Assembly (NCBI RefSeq): GCF_000407485.1
Contig: NZ_ASWD01000003.1
Span: 434,001 to 498,000, forward strand
DNA: 64,000 bases
Origin: Enterococcus pallens ATCC BAA-351
GTDB taxonomy: Bacteria; Bacillota; Bacilli; Lactobacillales; Enterococcaceae
Direction of reading: 5' to 3'
Shown: positions 43,864-52,649 of the stretch, in pieces
How positions within the stretch are numbered: position 1 is the first letter of the stretch
Layout: each line of letters opens with the position of its first letter
Made by a program: the position numbers and the translations under genes
The notes under the pieces: generated by a model
The model's database searches: none
Told to the model about the DNA's origin: nothing
Seen by the model: only the letters and a program-made list of their open reading frames with translations

Positions 43864-45262
43864 TTTTCACTCTCCCCATTAATCTTCCTAAGAATAACCA
43901 AAATACTAAACTGCCTAAAGTATGTTCTAAAACAAATTCACTATTAAATAATCCAAAAACTGCATAGGATAGTACAACTAAAAAATATGGAAAATTAAAA
44001 TCGTCAATCTTTAATTTCAGCCAATTAATATTTTTAACTATTTGAAAAAGATTTTTAAAGCAAAATCCAAAAAAAGAAACTGCTCCTAAAACACCAGTAG
44101 ACACTAATACATTGATATAGGAGTTGTGAGCTATAAAACCATTTTGAGCTATGAAACCGTTAGGAAGATATTCTCTTGCATATGGAATTAAGTTTTTAGG
44201 AGAGACCCCATAAATCCAACTAGTACTAAAAATTTCTAATGCACTTCTCCAAATGGAAAATCTCAGATTCGAAACATCATTACTCTCAGCCACATCTTTT
44301 CTAATTAGACTGGAGTTAGCTTGTGAATTTCTTGCCAAATTGTTATCGCTGATCCGAGATTTCAACAATTCTAAAAGTTCTGTGAAAAAAAATTTAGTTA
44401 AATCTATAAAAACATGAACTATAAAGACTGTTAATACAATTGAAATCACAGATAAAACTAACTTATAAAGAAATGACCAGCTCTCGAAGCGCTTTAAGTT
44501 AAAAATGAGTAGACTTATCGTTATAGCTATTGAAACATAAGCAATAACCTCAGCAGTTCTTGAACCACTAAGTACAATGTACAAGTATTGTAGAAAGATA
44601 TTACTACTTAAAAATAATTTAGATAATTTATTATCACTTTGAATAAAATAGTATACGCTGAGGATTATAATGACTACCGAAGCAGTAGCTGCGTAATTAG
44701 GGTCTCCAAATACACCAAAAAGTCTTGATTCTAAAAAACCAATTCTTATGCGATCTCTAGGAGAATAAAACTTTTCATATCCGAAATTCAAAAAAAACAT
44801 AACTAAAGACGAAATAACTAGTAAAAACCATGAACAAATCAAAGTTAAGCTTATTTTCTTAAAAAAAGAAGCATTCTTATAAAAATCTTTGCCAAACTGA
44901 TAGGCTAAAAAGTAATAAATTGCACTCCAGACAACTAGTTTTAGATTTGGAATCATTCCATACCGCCTATTCATCACAGTAGACAAAATGATTACAAGTA
45001 CGAAAAAGACTAACATTTTATCGTAAGGAAATTTCCTATTTAATAAATTCTTTATTAAGTCTATAAACAAGATGATGCTGCCAGCTGCAGCTAATACAGT
45101 GAAAACAGCTCCATCGTACTTAGAGGGTAACAGGCTTACAAAATTAATTGCTCTTAAAACAAGACCCATTAGTAAACATTGTAAATATATTTCTTTGACC
45201 CTAATAAACTTTTCGTTACTTATCAATTGCCACACTTCTTTCCATCTAATATTTCTCTCCAT
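43856..45262 (-). CDS. Wzy/O-antigen-ligase-like membrane polymerase
   Basis: 468-residue protein with about twelve helices and a large extracytoplasmic loop near residues 280-370 with the conserved ISTSWIYGVSPKNL-like stretch and AHNSYINVLVSTGVLGA, a hallmark of O-antigen polymerase/ligases. Likely polymerises repeat units exported by the Wzx protein at 46371. The start may be later than 45262, since the frame overlaps the previous gene by 40 bases; a GTG at 45235 is an alternative. Confidence 0.8.
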   Translation of the reverse strand: MERNIRWKEVWQLISNEKFIRVKEIYLQCLLMGLVLRAINFVSLLPSKYDGAVFTVLAAAGSIILFIDLIKNLLNRKFPYDKMLVFFVLVIILSTVMNRRYGMIPNLKLVVWSAIYYFLAYQFGKDFYKNASFFKKISLTLICSWFLLVISSLVMFFLNFGYEKFYSPRDRIRIGFLESRLFGVFGDPNYAATASVVIIILSVYYFIQSDNKLSKLFLSSNIFLQYLYIVLSGSRTAEVIAYVSIAITISLLIFNLKRFESWSFLYKLVLSVISIVLTVFIVHVFIDLTKFFFTELLELLKSRISDNNLARNSQANSSLIRKDVAESNDVSNLRFSIWRSALEIFSTSWIYGVSPKNLIPYAREYLPNGFIAQNGFIAHNSYINVLVSTGVLGAVSFFGFCFKNLFQIVKNINWLKLKIDDFNFPYFLVVLSYAVFGLFNSEFVLEHTLGSLVFWLFLGRLMGRVKND

Positions 45263-46374
45263 TTGATTATTATCGAATCTAGGTCAAATTCTTTTGCCTT
45301 CAATAAAGCTCTTTTTTGAAAATTAATACTTAGATTTTTGTCTGTAATTAATGTATTTATTTGTCGAGACATTTCTTTAGTATCAAAACTTGGAACTAAT
45401 ACACCAATCATGTCACTCTTTAATAGCTCTTGAGCCCCTCCATGATCAAAACTAACTATTGGCAATCCAAAAGACATTGCTTCGATCATAACTAATGGTA
45501 AGGCTTCTGTTCTGGAAGTTGAAAGGAAAATAGAGCTTTCTATATAGTGGTTTGCCAAGTTTTTTCCCGCTAATGGCCCCACATAGTCAATCTTACTGTT
45601 AACATTATTTTTTCTAATCAATTCTAAAAAATCTTTTTCTTCTTTTTGGGTACCCTGTCCAGCTATTCTGACTTTCCACCCATCAGGTAGATCTTTAGCT
45701 ACGTCTAAAAGATAGTCTAACCCCTTCACATGTACATCTAATCTTGAAGTAAATGAAATTACTCTTGTGGATAAGTTTGATACACCTTTTTCCTTTAGAA
45801 TCATAGGGTTATGGATAATAGTAGTATTCTTATTTATTTTAGAATATACTTCTGCTGCTTTCTCTGTTAAACAAATTATCTGATCAGTAGCCTTTAAACT
45901 TCTAAAGAAAGGTACTTGATAGTTTTTAGTTATTTCATTAAAACTATAGTCAGTATCTTCATGCATCCAAGATATCACCTTTAATTCAGGAAACGCTAAT
46001 TTTACTTCCTCACAAAATAATACGGTAGTAATAGCCGAGTTAAATATTAAAATTTCTAAATTTTTATCAGCAATGATCTTTTTGAGATTAGCAATCTCTT
46101 TTTTTACATACTTTTTAGGAGTAAAGTTTCTATTATTTAGCACTAGCTCGATACCCTTTTTAATTTTCACTATATTGCTACTAATTGTCCCTTTTTTTTC
46201 GAGAATCGATATCAAACTTTCTTCTGCAACATCAAAGTAATTAGTATCATCTTGATATGGTATAAAAAGCACATTATAGTCCTTTTCTAACTCTTTTCCT
46301 ATTGTTGCAGCTACCATATTCGCTCCTCCATAATTAAAAGAAGGACTTACTATTCCAATATTCAAAGAAATCAC
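45223..46374 (-). CDS. GT4-family glycosyltransferase
   Basis: 383-residue GT-B fold enzyme with the opening IGIVSPSFNYGGANMVA and the GT4 donor-site segment SRTEALPLVMIEAMSFGLPIV near residue 290. Adds one sugar to the repeat unit on the cytoplasmic face. The start is a GTG overlapping the wzx stop; a TTG nine bases later has better ribosome-site spacing. Belongs to the variable Epa cluster. Confidence 0.83.
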   Translation of the reverse strand: MISLNIGIVSPSFNYGGANMVAATIGKELEKDYNVLFIPYQDDTNYFDVAEESLISILEKKGTISSNIVKIKKGIELVLNNRNFTPKKYVKKEIANLKKIIADKNLEILIFNSAITTVLFCEEVKLAFPELKVISWMHEDTDYSFNEITKNYQVPFFRSLKATDQIICLTEKAAEVYSKINKNTTIIHNPMILKEKGVSNLSTRVISFTSRLDVHVKGLDYLLDVAKDLPDGWKVRIAGQGTQKEEKDFLELIRKNNVNSKIDYVGPLAGKNLANHYIESSIFLSTSRTEALPLVMIEAMSFGLPIVSFDHGGAQELLKSDMIGVLVPSFDTKEMSRQINTLITDKNLSINFQKRALLKAKEFDLDSIIIKWREILDGKKCGN

Positions 46375-47924
46375 ATCCTTTTTTTTATTCTAGAATAAAT
46401 TGAGATTATAAAGCGAAACTCTTCTCTGTTTCTATACAATATAAAATAAATTAACAAAGAAATTGTGAAGCCTATAGTCCCATTAAAAAATAGTCCTATT
46501 AATCCAGAAAAATTTTGTGCAATCCCCCTTCCAACAGTTACAGTAATAATAACTGAAAAAATTAATTCGAAAAAATACCTTAAGAATAGAACTACAAAAT
46601 CAAGAAAATTTTTTTCAAAAACATGCTTGTATATAACATAAGCTTCATACCAGATTACAAAACCGAGCGAAGACACTATTGTGCCAATTAATACACCATT
46701 TATCCCTAAGTCAAATACAATCAATAAGAGAAGTGAAATAAATAAATTTAGCCCCGCCTCAAGTATAGGTTTTTTTCTTTGAAACCAATACAACCCAAAA
46801 GATTCTATAAAAACAAATCCAGTATTTCTATAAACTTGAATAGAATAATTTAAACAGATTAGGGAGGTTGTAAACCCGCTGAGAATGTAATCACTACCAA
46901 CCCATAAATCTATAAACGGATTAATGGTCGATACTAAAACAATTGTAGTGAAATATACTAGAGAATGATTAATAAAAAAATGTTTCTTAAATAATCCATA
47001 TGCTTTATCCTTATTAGCAGAAGTTGCAAAATTTCCAATACTCGCAGTAACAGAATTGGTTACCTGCTTGCAAAGATTTTGAATACTCACCGTAATTAAA
47101 GAATAATTTGAATAAATTCCCACTGCAGTTAGACTAACAAAACTTGAAATTAGTATATTATCGGTCCCCATAACAATAACTCCACCAATTTTTGAGGATA
47201 CATTTCCGATAATATTTTTCTTAATTTCCTCCCGCGTTTCAGAATCTAGCTTACTAGTCTGGGTGTTTTTTAGATAAGGATATCTTTTATCAACTATACG
47301 AGAAATACTAAGATTAGAAATAAAAGTTGCAAAAATTTGAATAATTAGAAACAATGTAAAACTTGAATAAAAATATAGTGAAACCACTTGCAATACATTC
47401 ATAACAAGCAAAAAAAACAAATCATTTATTGAATTTATGTAGTTTTTTTGATCTGCAATTATTAAAGAACGTTTATAGGTAAAGAAATAACTGATAGATG
47501 AATTTAATAAAAAAAGTATATAGTATGTATATACTTTACTTATCTCAATATTATCGTTAATTAAAAAGTGCAAAAATGGGATTAAAATCAAGCCCAAAAG
47601 GCCTACAAATAAACCGATACGTTCATAAGCTTTTTTGTAAAGATTCATTAAAGCACTTATTTTAGGTTGATCGCTTTGGGATAGTGGTTTGTACAAAGAA
47701 TATATTATAGAGGTTCCTATTCCTAACTCCGCTAACGACAAAAAACTTAAGATATTTGTAAAAAGGCCATTCAATCCAAGATATTTAGCACCTAAAAAGT
47801 GGATAAAAAAACTTCTGCTAACGAATTGTATTATTAGTCGGAAAATATATACTAACATAGATACTGAGGAATTTATAATAGAATATTCCAATCGGCTTTT
47901 CTTCATAATTGAGCAAAACTCCAT
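46371..47924 (-). CDS. Wzx-like polysaccharide flippase
   Basis: 517-residue polytopic protein of the MOP superfamily with about fourteen helices. It opens IINSSVSMLVYIFRLIIQF and has SRSFFIHFLGAKYLGLNGLF, typical of Wzx. Likely flips lipid-linked repeat units. The ORF start at 47924 has only a weak ribosome site; the next ATG at 47906 is an alternative. Strongly AT-rich compared with the housekeeping genes. Confidence 0.83.
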   Translation of the reverse strand: MEFCSIMKKSRLEYSIINSSVSMLVYIFRLIIQFVSRSFFIHFLGAKYLGLNGLFTNILSFLSLAELGIGTSIIYSLYKPLSQSDQPKISALMNLYKKAYERIGLFVGLLGLILIPFLHFLINDNIEISKVYTYYILFLLNSSISYFFTYKRSLIIADQKNYINSINDLFFLLVMNVLQVVSLYFYSSFTLFLIIQIFATFISNLSISRIVDKRYPYLKNTQTSKLDSETREEIKKNIIGNVSSKIGGVIVMGTDNILISSFVSLTAVGIYSNYSLITVSIQNLCKQVTNSVTASIGNFATSANKDKAYGLFKKHFFINHSLVYFTTIVLVSTINPFIDLWVGSDYILSGFTTSLICLNYSIQVYRNTGFVFIESFGLYWFQRKKPILEAGLNLFISLLLLIVFDLGINGVLIGTIVSSLGFVIWYEAYVIYKHVFEKNFLDFVVLFLRYFFELIFSVIITVTVGRGIAQNFSGLIGLFFNGTIGFTISLLIYFILYRNREEFRFIISIYSRIKKRM

Positions 47925-47966
47925 TTTCTTTCAAAATAAAACTTTAAAGGTTAAATCACGCTAGAA

Positions 47967-48944
47967 CTAACTAAATTTTCTATCTACTTTGTTACTTTTT
48001 GCAATTGATAAAATCTTATACAATTTCAAATGAATCATCAATAGATTCAAGGCTATTTTTCTCGATTTAGTAAATATTTTGTTGTTCATGATGAACAGAT
48101 AATTTTTCCGAATATATCTCACTATTTCTGTGGTTTCAGAAACTTTATTTTCGACATTGCTACTCAAAATTTTATCCAAAACTAAAAAATGCGCAAAACA
48201 AACTCTTTGATGTGCAGCTTCGTCTAATTCATGAGATCGTCCTTTGACTTTCTTTTCGTTTTCTTCCCAAGCAATTATATACTCTAAATGTTTCTTGGAA
48301 AATTTTTGGCTTGTTATGCTATCGTTTCTATGATAATAATAATATTTTTGCTTTGTATCAACTACTATTTTCTCACAATTATCCAATATACTAACAATTG
48401 CAAAAGAATCTTCATGATACTTTCCTATAGGATATCTCAAAGTATCAAAAATTGATCTAGCATAAAGCTTATTTACAGCGTGATCAGATATCTGATTTCC
48501 ATGAAAAATTAACAACATAGCTTCGTTTCGATCAAGCAACATATATTTTTCCTGCTTTTTTTCAGGATTTTTTCCTTCATAAACATGATAGATACCACAA
48601 ATCGACAAATCAGCCTTTTCCTTTACTATATTTTCATATAGTAGCTCATACATGTCTCTTTCGATATAGTCATCACTGTCAACAAATCCTAGATACTTAC
48701 CTTTAGCTACATCAATTCCAGCATTTCTAGCATCACTTAGACCACCGTTTTTTTTATGAATAACTTTAACTCGATCGTCTTTTTTAGCATATTCATCACA
48801 GATTTGGCCAGAATTGTCTAGTGATCCATCATCTACCAAAATTACTTCAAAATCAGTAAAAGTTTGTATTAAGATCGAATCTACGCACTTGTGTAAATAT
48901 TTTTCGACATTGTAAACTGGAACTATTATACTTATCTCGCACAT
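47967..48944 (-). CDS. GT2-family glycosyltransferase
   Basis: 325-residue enzyme opening MCEISIIVPVYNVEKYLHK, with the GT-A VDSDDYIERDMYELLY segment near residue 90. I chose the ATG at 48944, whose TAATG overlaps the previous stop; the longer frame to 49016 runs through that gene. A C-terminal helical region with many lysines follows. It likely adds one sugar to the Epa decoration. Confidence 0.83.
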   Translation of the reverse strand: MCEISIIVPVYNVEKYLHKCVDSILIQTFTDFEVILVDDGSLDNSGQICDEYAKKDDRVKVIHKKNGGLSDARNAGIDVAKGKYLGFVDSDDYIERDMYELLYENIVKEKADLSICGIYHVYEGKNPEKKQEKYMLLDRNEAMLLIFHGNQISDHAVNKLYARSIFDTLRYPIGKYHEDSFAIVSILDNCEKIVVDTKQKYYYYHRNDSITSQKFSKKHLEYIIAWEENEKKVKGRSHELDEAAHQRVCFAHFLVLDKILSSNVENKVSETTEIVRYIRKNYLFIMNNKIFTKSRKIALNLLMIHLKLYKILSIAKSNKVDRKFS

Positions 48945-49999
48945 TACGACATTACATCCTTCATAATTTCTACTGTATGACTCATCGCTTCTTCTAAGCC
49001 AAATAAACTTTTCCATCCAATTTTATTTATCTTGCTAGGTTCGAGTATTGCCACACTTGCTTTAGAGTACCCTTTTTGTTCTTCTTCATCTGGAAGTTCA
49101 AAAACTACTCGGGTTTTACTTTGATCAGCAATTATCTTTGCTAATTCATTTAATCGTAAATCAAATTCTTTAACAGCAATGTTATATGCCTCTCCAGTTT
49201 TTCCACTGCTTAAAAGAAAAAGTAGTGCATAAACCACGTCACCAACATACGCATATGAGAAATATTGATCTCCTTTACTTTTCAAAACTATGTTTTCTTT
49301 CCGTACACCATTCATAATGAACTGAGAAGACGCTTTAGAATCATTTAAAAGCATTGTTGGTCCGAAAGTACGGCATAGTCTAGGAATAACAACATCTACA
49401 TTATATTTTTCAATATATGCCTGACATAAACTTTCACTTACCCTTTTTCCCTCTGGGTATCCAGCTCTTAAGGTATTACAATCAATGTAACCACAATAAT
49501 TTTCATCAAACTTTTCAACATCTCCACGATTCTCGCCGTATATTTCTACTGTCGATAGGAACATAACTCTAGTGTTCTTATTTTTCACGGCGTAATTCAA
49601 AACATTTTCTGTACCCTTCAAATTTGTCATGATAGTTCCTATTGGATCTGTAGAGTAAGCTCTAGGATGAGTATTGCTTGCCCCGTGTAAAACATAATCT
49701 ACATTTTCACTTAAATTGATAGGTTCTTTGATGTCTCCTTCGACTAAATTGAAAAACGGCGTCGATAAATATGAAGCAAATCTTTTTTTCATTTTATCTA
49801 AGCTACGACTCATCGCATAAATTTGAATATTACTACGCATAGTACTGTTACGCTGCATTAGAACATCAATCATATACGATCCGATCATGCCAGTAGCACC
49901 TATAATGAGAAAAGAGTGCCCATCAATCTTTTCCCAATCGTTCCTAGCATTATTAATAAGATCCAATTCTGAAAGATACAAATCATTTTTTATCAGCAA
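48944..49999 (-). CDS. NAD-dependent SDR (sugar/polyol-type) in Epa variable locus
   Basis: 351-residue extended SDR with FLIIGATGMIGSYMID near residue 30 and YPEGKRVSESL, the catalytic Tyr/Lys region near residue 180. Start is TTG with GGAGAG 7 bases upstream. Located right behind the cytidylyltransferase and LicD genes, so it may make or modify the CDP-activated sugar or polyol. The exact substrate is unknown. Confidence 0.75.
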   Translation of the reverse strand: MLIKNDLYLSELDLINNARNDWEKIDGHSFLIIGATGMIGSYMIDVLMQRNSTMRSNIQIYAMSRSLDKMKKRFASYLSTPFFNLVEGDIKEPINLSENVDYVLHGASNTHPRAYSTDPIGTIMTNLKGTENVLNYAVKNKNTRVMFLSTVEIYGENRGDVEKFDENYCGYIDCNTLRAGYPEGKRVSESLCQAYIEKYNVDVVIPRLCRTFGPTMLLNDSKASSQFIMNGVRKENIVLKSKGDQYFSYAYVGDVVYALLFLLSSGKTGEAYNIAVKEFDLRLNELAKIIADQSKTRVVFELPDEEEQKGYSKASVAILEPSKINKIGWKSLFGLEEAMSHTVEIMKDVMS

Positions 50000-50009
50000 A
50001 AGCTCTCTC

Positions 50010-50711
50010 CTAATCTTTCATCTTCAAATAAGCTTTAAATAATTCTAAGTCATCTGTCGTAGTCAATTTTATATTTTTATCAGACCCGGCAGCAAAATAT
50101 AGCGTTTCTCCAAGTTCAACCATCATAGTATTTGTGTAAGAAGAATCTGACATGCCTATATTTTCGCTTACTGCTTTATCATAGGCCCACGCAAGTTTCC
50201 CAAATTGATATGCTTGAGGAGTAGATACTCGTCTTAGCGTGTTTCTGTCGATATATTGTTTAGTAGTTTCTTCTGTATCCTTTACAAATATTTGCTCATT
50301 ATAGGGAAGAGATGTAACAGCATTACCAAATTTTTTACTTTTGACAATAACATCAGATAGAACTATTTCATCAACTAGCGGTCTGATTCCATCATGAATA
50401 ATAATTGTATCATCTTCATCAGCATGCTGCTTCAAGAACTGAACACCATTATTTATAGATTCTTGCCCTTTTGATCCACCTTCAATAATCCAACGAATTT
50501 TTTTTAAATCAAACTCTCGAATATAACCCCATAAAGTTTCTTCCCATCCAGATTTGCAAACTACTAATATCTGGTCAACTAAGGGATGATGTTCAAATGA
50601 CTCCAAAGTATAAATGATGATTGGTTTTCCTTCGACAGTGATAAACTGTTTTGGAATGTCCTGTCCCATTCTTTTACCCACACCACCAGCAATAATTAAA
50701 CCCGTAATCAT
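50010..50711 (-). CDS. IspD/TarI-type cytidylyltransferase
   Basis: 233-residue CTP-dependent nucleotidyltransferase. It shows GLIIAGGVGKRMGQDIPKQF, the IspD-family IIHDGIRPLVDE, and the conserved RRVSTPQAYQF. In a wall-polymer locus this is more likely to activate a polyol phosphate such as ribitol 5-phosphate than to act in isoprenoid synthesis. A four-base ATGA overlap with licD. Confidence 0.87.
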   Translation of the reverse strand: MITGLIIAGGVGKRMGQDIPKQFITVEGKPIIIYTLESFEHHPLVDQILVVCKSGWEETLWGYIREFDLKKIRWIIEGGSKGQESINNGVQFLKQHADEDDTIIIHDGIRPLVDEIVLSDVIVKSKKFGNAVTSLPYNEQIFVKDTEETTKQYIDRNTLRRVSTPQAYQFGKLAWAYDKAVSENIGMSDSSYTNTMMVELGETLYFAAGSDKNIKLTTTDDLELFKAYLKMKD

Positions 50712-51583
50712 TTTGTTTCCCCCTCTTCTTTAAGATAATAGATTCCTTTATATTTAAGATATGAATTATCTGGATCAATAAATACAGCTTCATGATGTGA
50801 CTTTCTTTGGTTTACAGGAGGCATAGTCATATAATCGCCAAAAACTCTAGAAAGATACTTATCATACCCTATTGGAATAGGTAATTTAGTATCTTCAAAA
50901 GGCATCCATATTGCTTCTGAGAACTCAATTTTGGGATAAATATTCCCCATATATTTGGGACCCACACAAAGTTCTGTAACGTATTGAGTCTTTGACTGAG
51001 AATATTTTGTCATTCTACCTTCAGCATATCTCCAAATATAATATTTCCTTTTAGGACCTTTAGCTATATTAAGAAGAACACTGCTTATTATTTCTAAAAG
51101 CTTTCCATGATTCTTAGGGATTTGTTGACTACAAAATAGTGCATAAACTAGTGCCCACATTTTTTGGAATTTTCTTTGAATTTTACTCTCAGGAGCATTA
51201 TCCAAGGGAAATATGTCTATTTGTATTCCATGAACTATATCTAAATTAGATTGATATGTTTTAATAAACGTTGTTTCTTTATCTCTTAGGGTCATGAAGG
51301 AATTTTTATCATTGTACTCTTTGCTAGTTTTTGATAAAAAATACCTTTGCTCATTTTCATTCGCTTTCCATAATTTGAATAATTTTTCGTAATCTTTTCT
51401 TGGCATAAAAAAATCAAGATCGTCATCCCAAGGCACAAATCCTTTGTGTCTTATAGCCCCGATAGCCCCACCACCACACAAATAGCATAGCAAATTATTT
51501 CTTTTACAAAATTCAGTGAAATATATAGCATTCTCTAAACTCACTTTTTGTATCTTTTGCAAAGTCATATCCTTACTGAACAT
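50708..51583 (-). CDS. LicD family phosphotransferase
   Basis: 291-residue LicD-type enzyme that transfers a phosphoryl-alditol or phosphocholine group from a CDP donor to a sugar. It has the hallmark GGGAIGAIRHKGFVPWDDDLD near residue 38, written here up to the acidic cluster, and PRKDYEKLFKLW. I chose the ATG at 51583, with GGAAG 6 bases upstream; a TTG two codons before has no ribosome site. It is coupled to the cytidylyltransferase. Confidence 0.9.
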   Translation of the reverse strand: MFSKDMTLQKIQKVSLENAIYFTEFCKRNNLLCYLCGGGAIGAIRHKGFVPWDDDLDFFMPRKDYEKLFKLWKANENEQRYFLSKTSKEYNDKNSFMTLRDKETTFIKTYQSNLDIVHGIQIDIFPLDNAPESKIQRKFQKMWALVYALFCSQQIPKNHGKLLEIISSVLLNIAKGPKRKYYIWRYAEGRMTKYSQSKTQYVTELCVGPKYMGNIYPKIEFSEAIWMPFEDTKLPIPIGYDKYLSRVFGDYMTMPPVNQRKSHHEAVFIDPDNSYLKYKGIYYLKEEGETK

Positions 51584-51596
51584 ATTCAACTTCCAA

Positions 51597-52637
51597 TCAA
51601 TATACTTTTTTTAACGCAGACATTATTCTAGGCAATTTTAGTTCAATAAAGTTCCCACTACTAATCAGTTTAATAAAAAGAAACGTAGGTAAATTATATA
51701 TTTTCTTTAACATCCACTTTGATTTAGTATCAGTGATCGCTATTTTTTTTGCTTCAACAGTAGCAGAATCATTTAGCAAAGAACTTATTTCTTCCTTTTT
51801 TTCAGCATTGCTCAGATCATTATTATTTAGAATTGAAAAAATTACTGAGGTGACACCTTTTAGAAATAGAGAGGCCGTTCCTGATTTATTTCTTCCATTT
51901 GTCAATTCATTTGTTAACTCATAAAACTCTTTAAAAGTTTGGTATTTGTTTATAGAATAATCATTTGTTATCCCTTTGCCACTTTCGAACTCATAAACAT
52001 ATTCTATTTTAGAACTAATAAAACTCTTGTTACACTTTTTAAAATATTCTAGATTGAATATTCGATCTTCACAACTTCGATAATTTTTGAAACAAATACT
52101 GTTCTCTTTGACTATTTTACTTTTGTAGCATTTGTTCCATACAACGTACATCAACTGCTTATTCATCAAACTATACAGATCATCTAAAAACTCGTTCTTA
52201 GATCTATAAATGCGCTCATCCGCTATATAATCTTTACTAGAAACCACTACATTATTTTTTTTTGTAACATATGTGAATGAACTAACGATCAAGTCAATAT
52301 CTGTATGTTTGGAATGGATCTCATTGTAATCCTTTAAAATTGTTTTTTTAGGTACATCATCTACATCAAAGAATAGCAAATATTCATTAATAGCATTCGC
52401 TATACCAATATTTCTAGCAGGACCTGGGCCATTATTAGTTGTAGATACTAAATGAAATTTATGATATCCATTAATAGACTGCTTGATTATATCTTCTGTT
52501 TTGTCAGTGGATCCATCATTAACTAATATCACCTCATAATTTTGATAATCTAGCTTTTTTAAAGATTCAATTGTTTTGTCAATGATTAATTCAGCATTAT
52601 ATACTGGAATAATTATACTAAATCCTACAGCAGACAT
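51597..52637 (-). CDS. GT2-family glycosyltransferase
   Basis: 346-residue enzyme opening FSIIIPVYNAELIIDKTIES, with the GT-A acidic motif LLFFDVDDVPKKTILK near residue 90. A C-terminal segment ends in a basic helix. GAGG lies before the ATG. It sits between epaR and licD in the variable Epa locus. Confidence 0.83.
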   Translation of the reverse strand: MSAVGFSIIIPVYNAELIIDKTIESLKKLDYQNYEVILVNDGSTDKTEDIIKQSINGYHKFHLVSTTNNGPGPARNIGIANAINEYLLFFDVDDVPKKTILKDYNEIHSKHTDIDLIVSSFTYVTKKNNVVVSSKDYIADERIYRSKNEFLDDLYSLMNKQLMYVVWNKCYKSKIVKENSICFKNYRSCEDRIFNLEYFKKCNKSFISSKIEYVYEFESGKGITNDYSINKYQTFKEFYELTNELTNGRNKSGTASLFLKGVTSVIFSILNNNDLSNAEKKEEISSLLNDSATVEAKKIAITDTKSKWMLKKIYNLPTFLFIKLISSGNFIELKLPRIMSALKKVY

Positions 52638-52649
52638 GATACACCTCAG

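Noticed and set aside
48945-49016. Longer N-terminus for the GT2 enzyme at 47967
   Set aside because: It would overlap the upstream SDR gene by 73 bases; the family begins at MCEISIIVPVYN.
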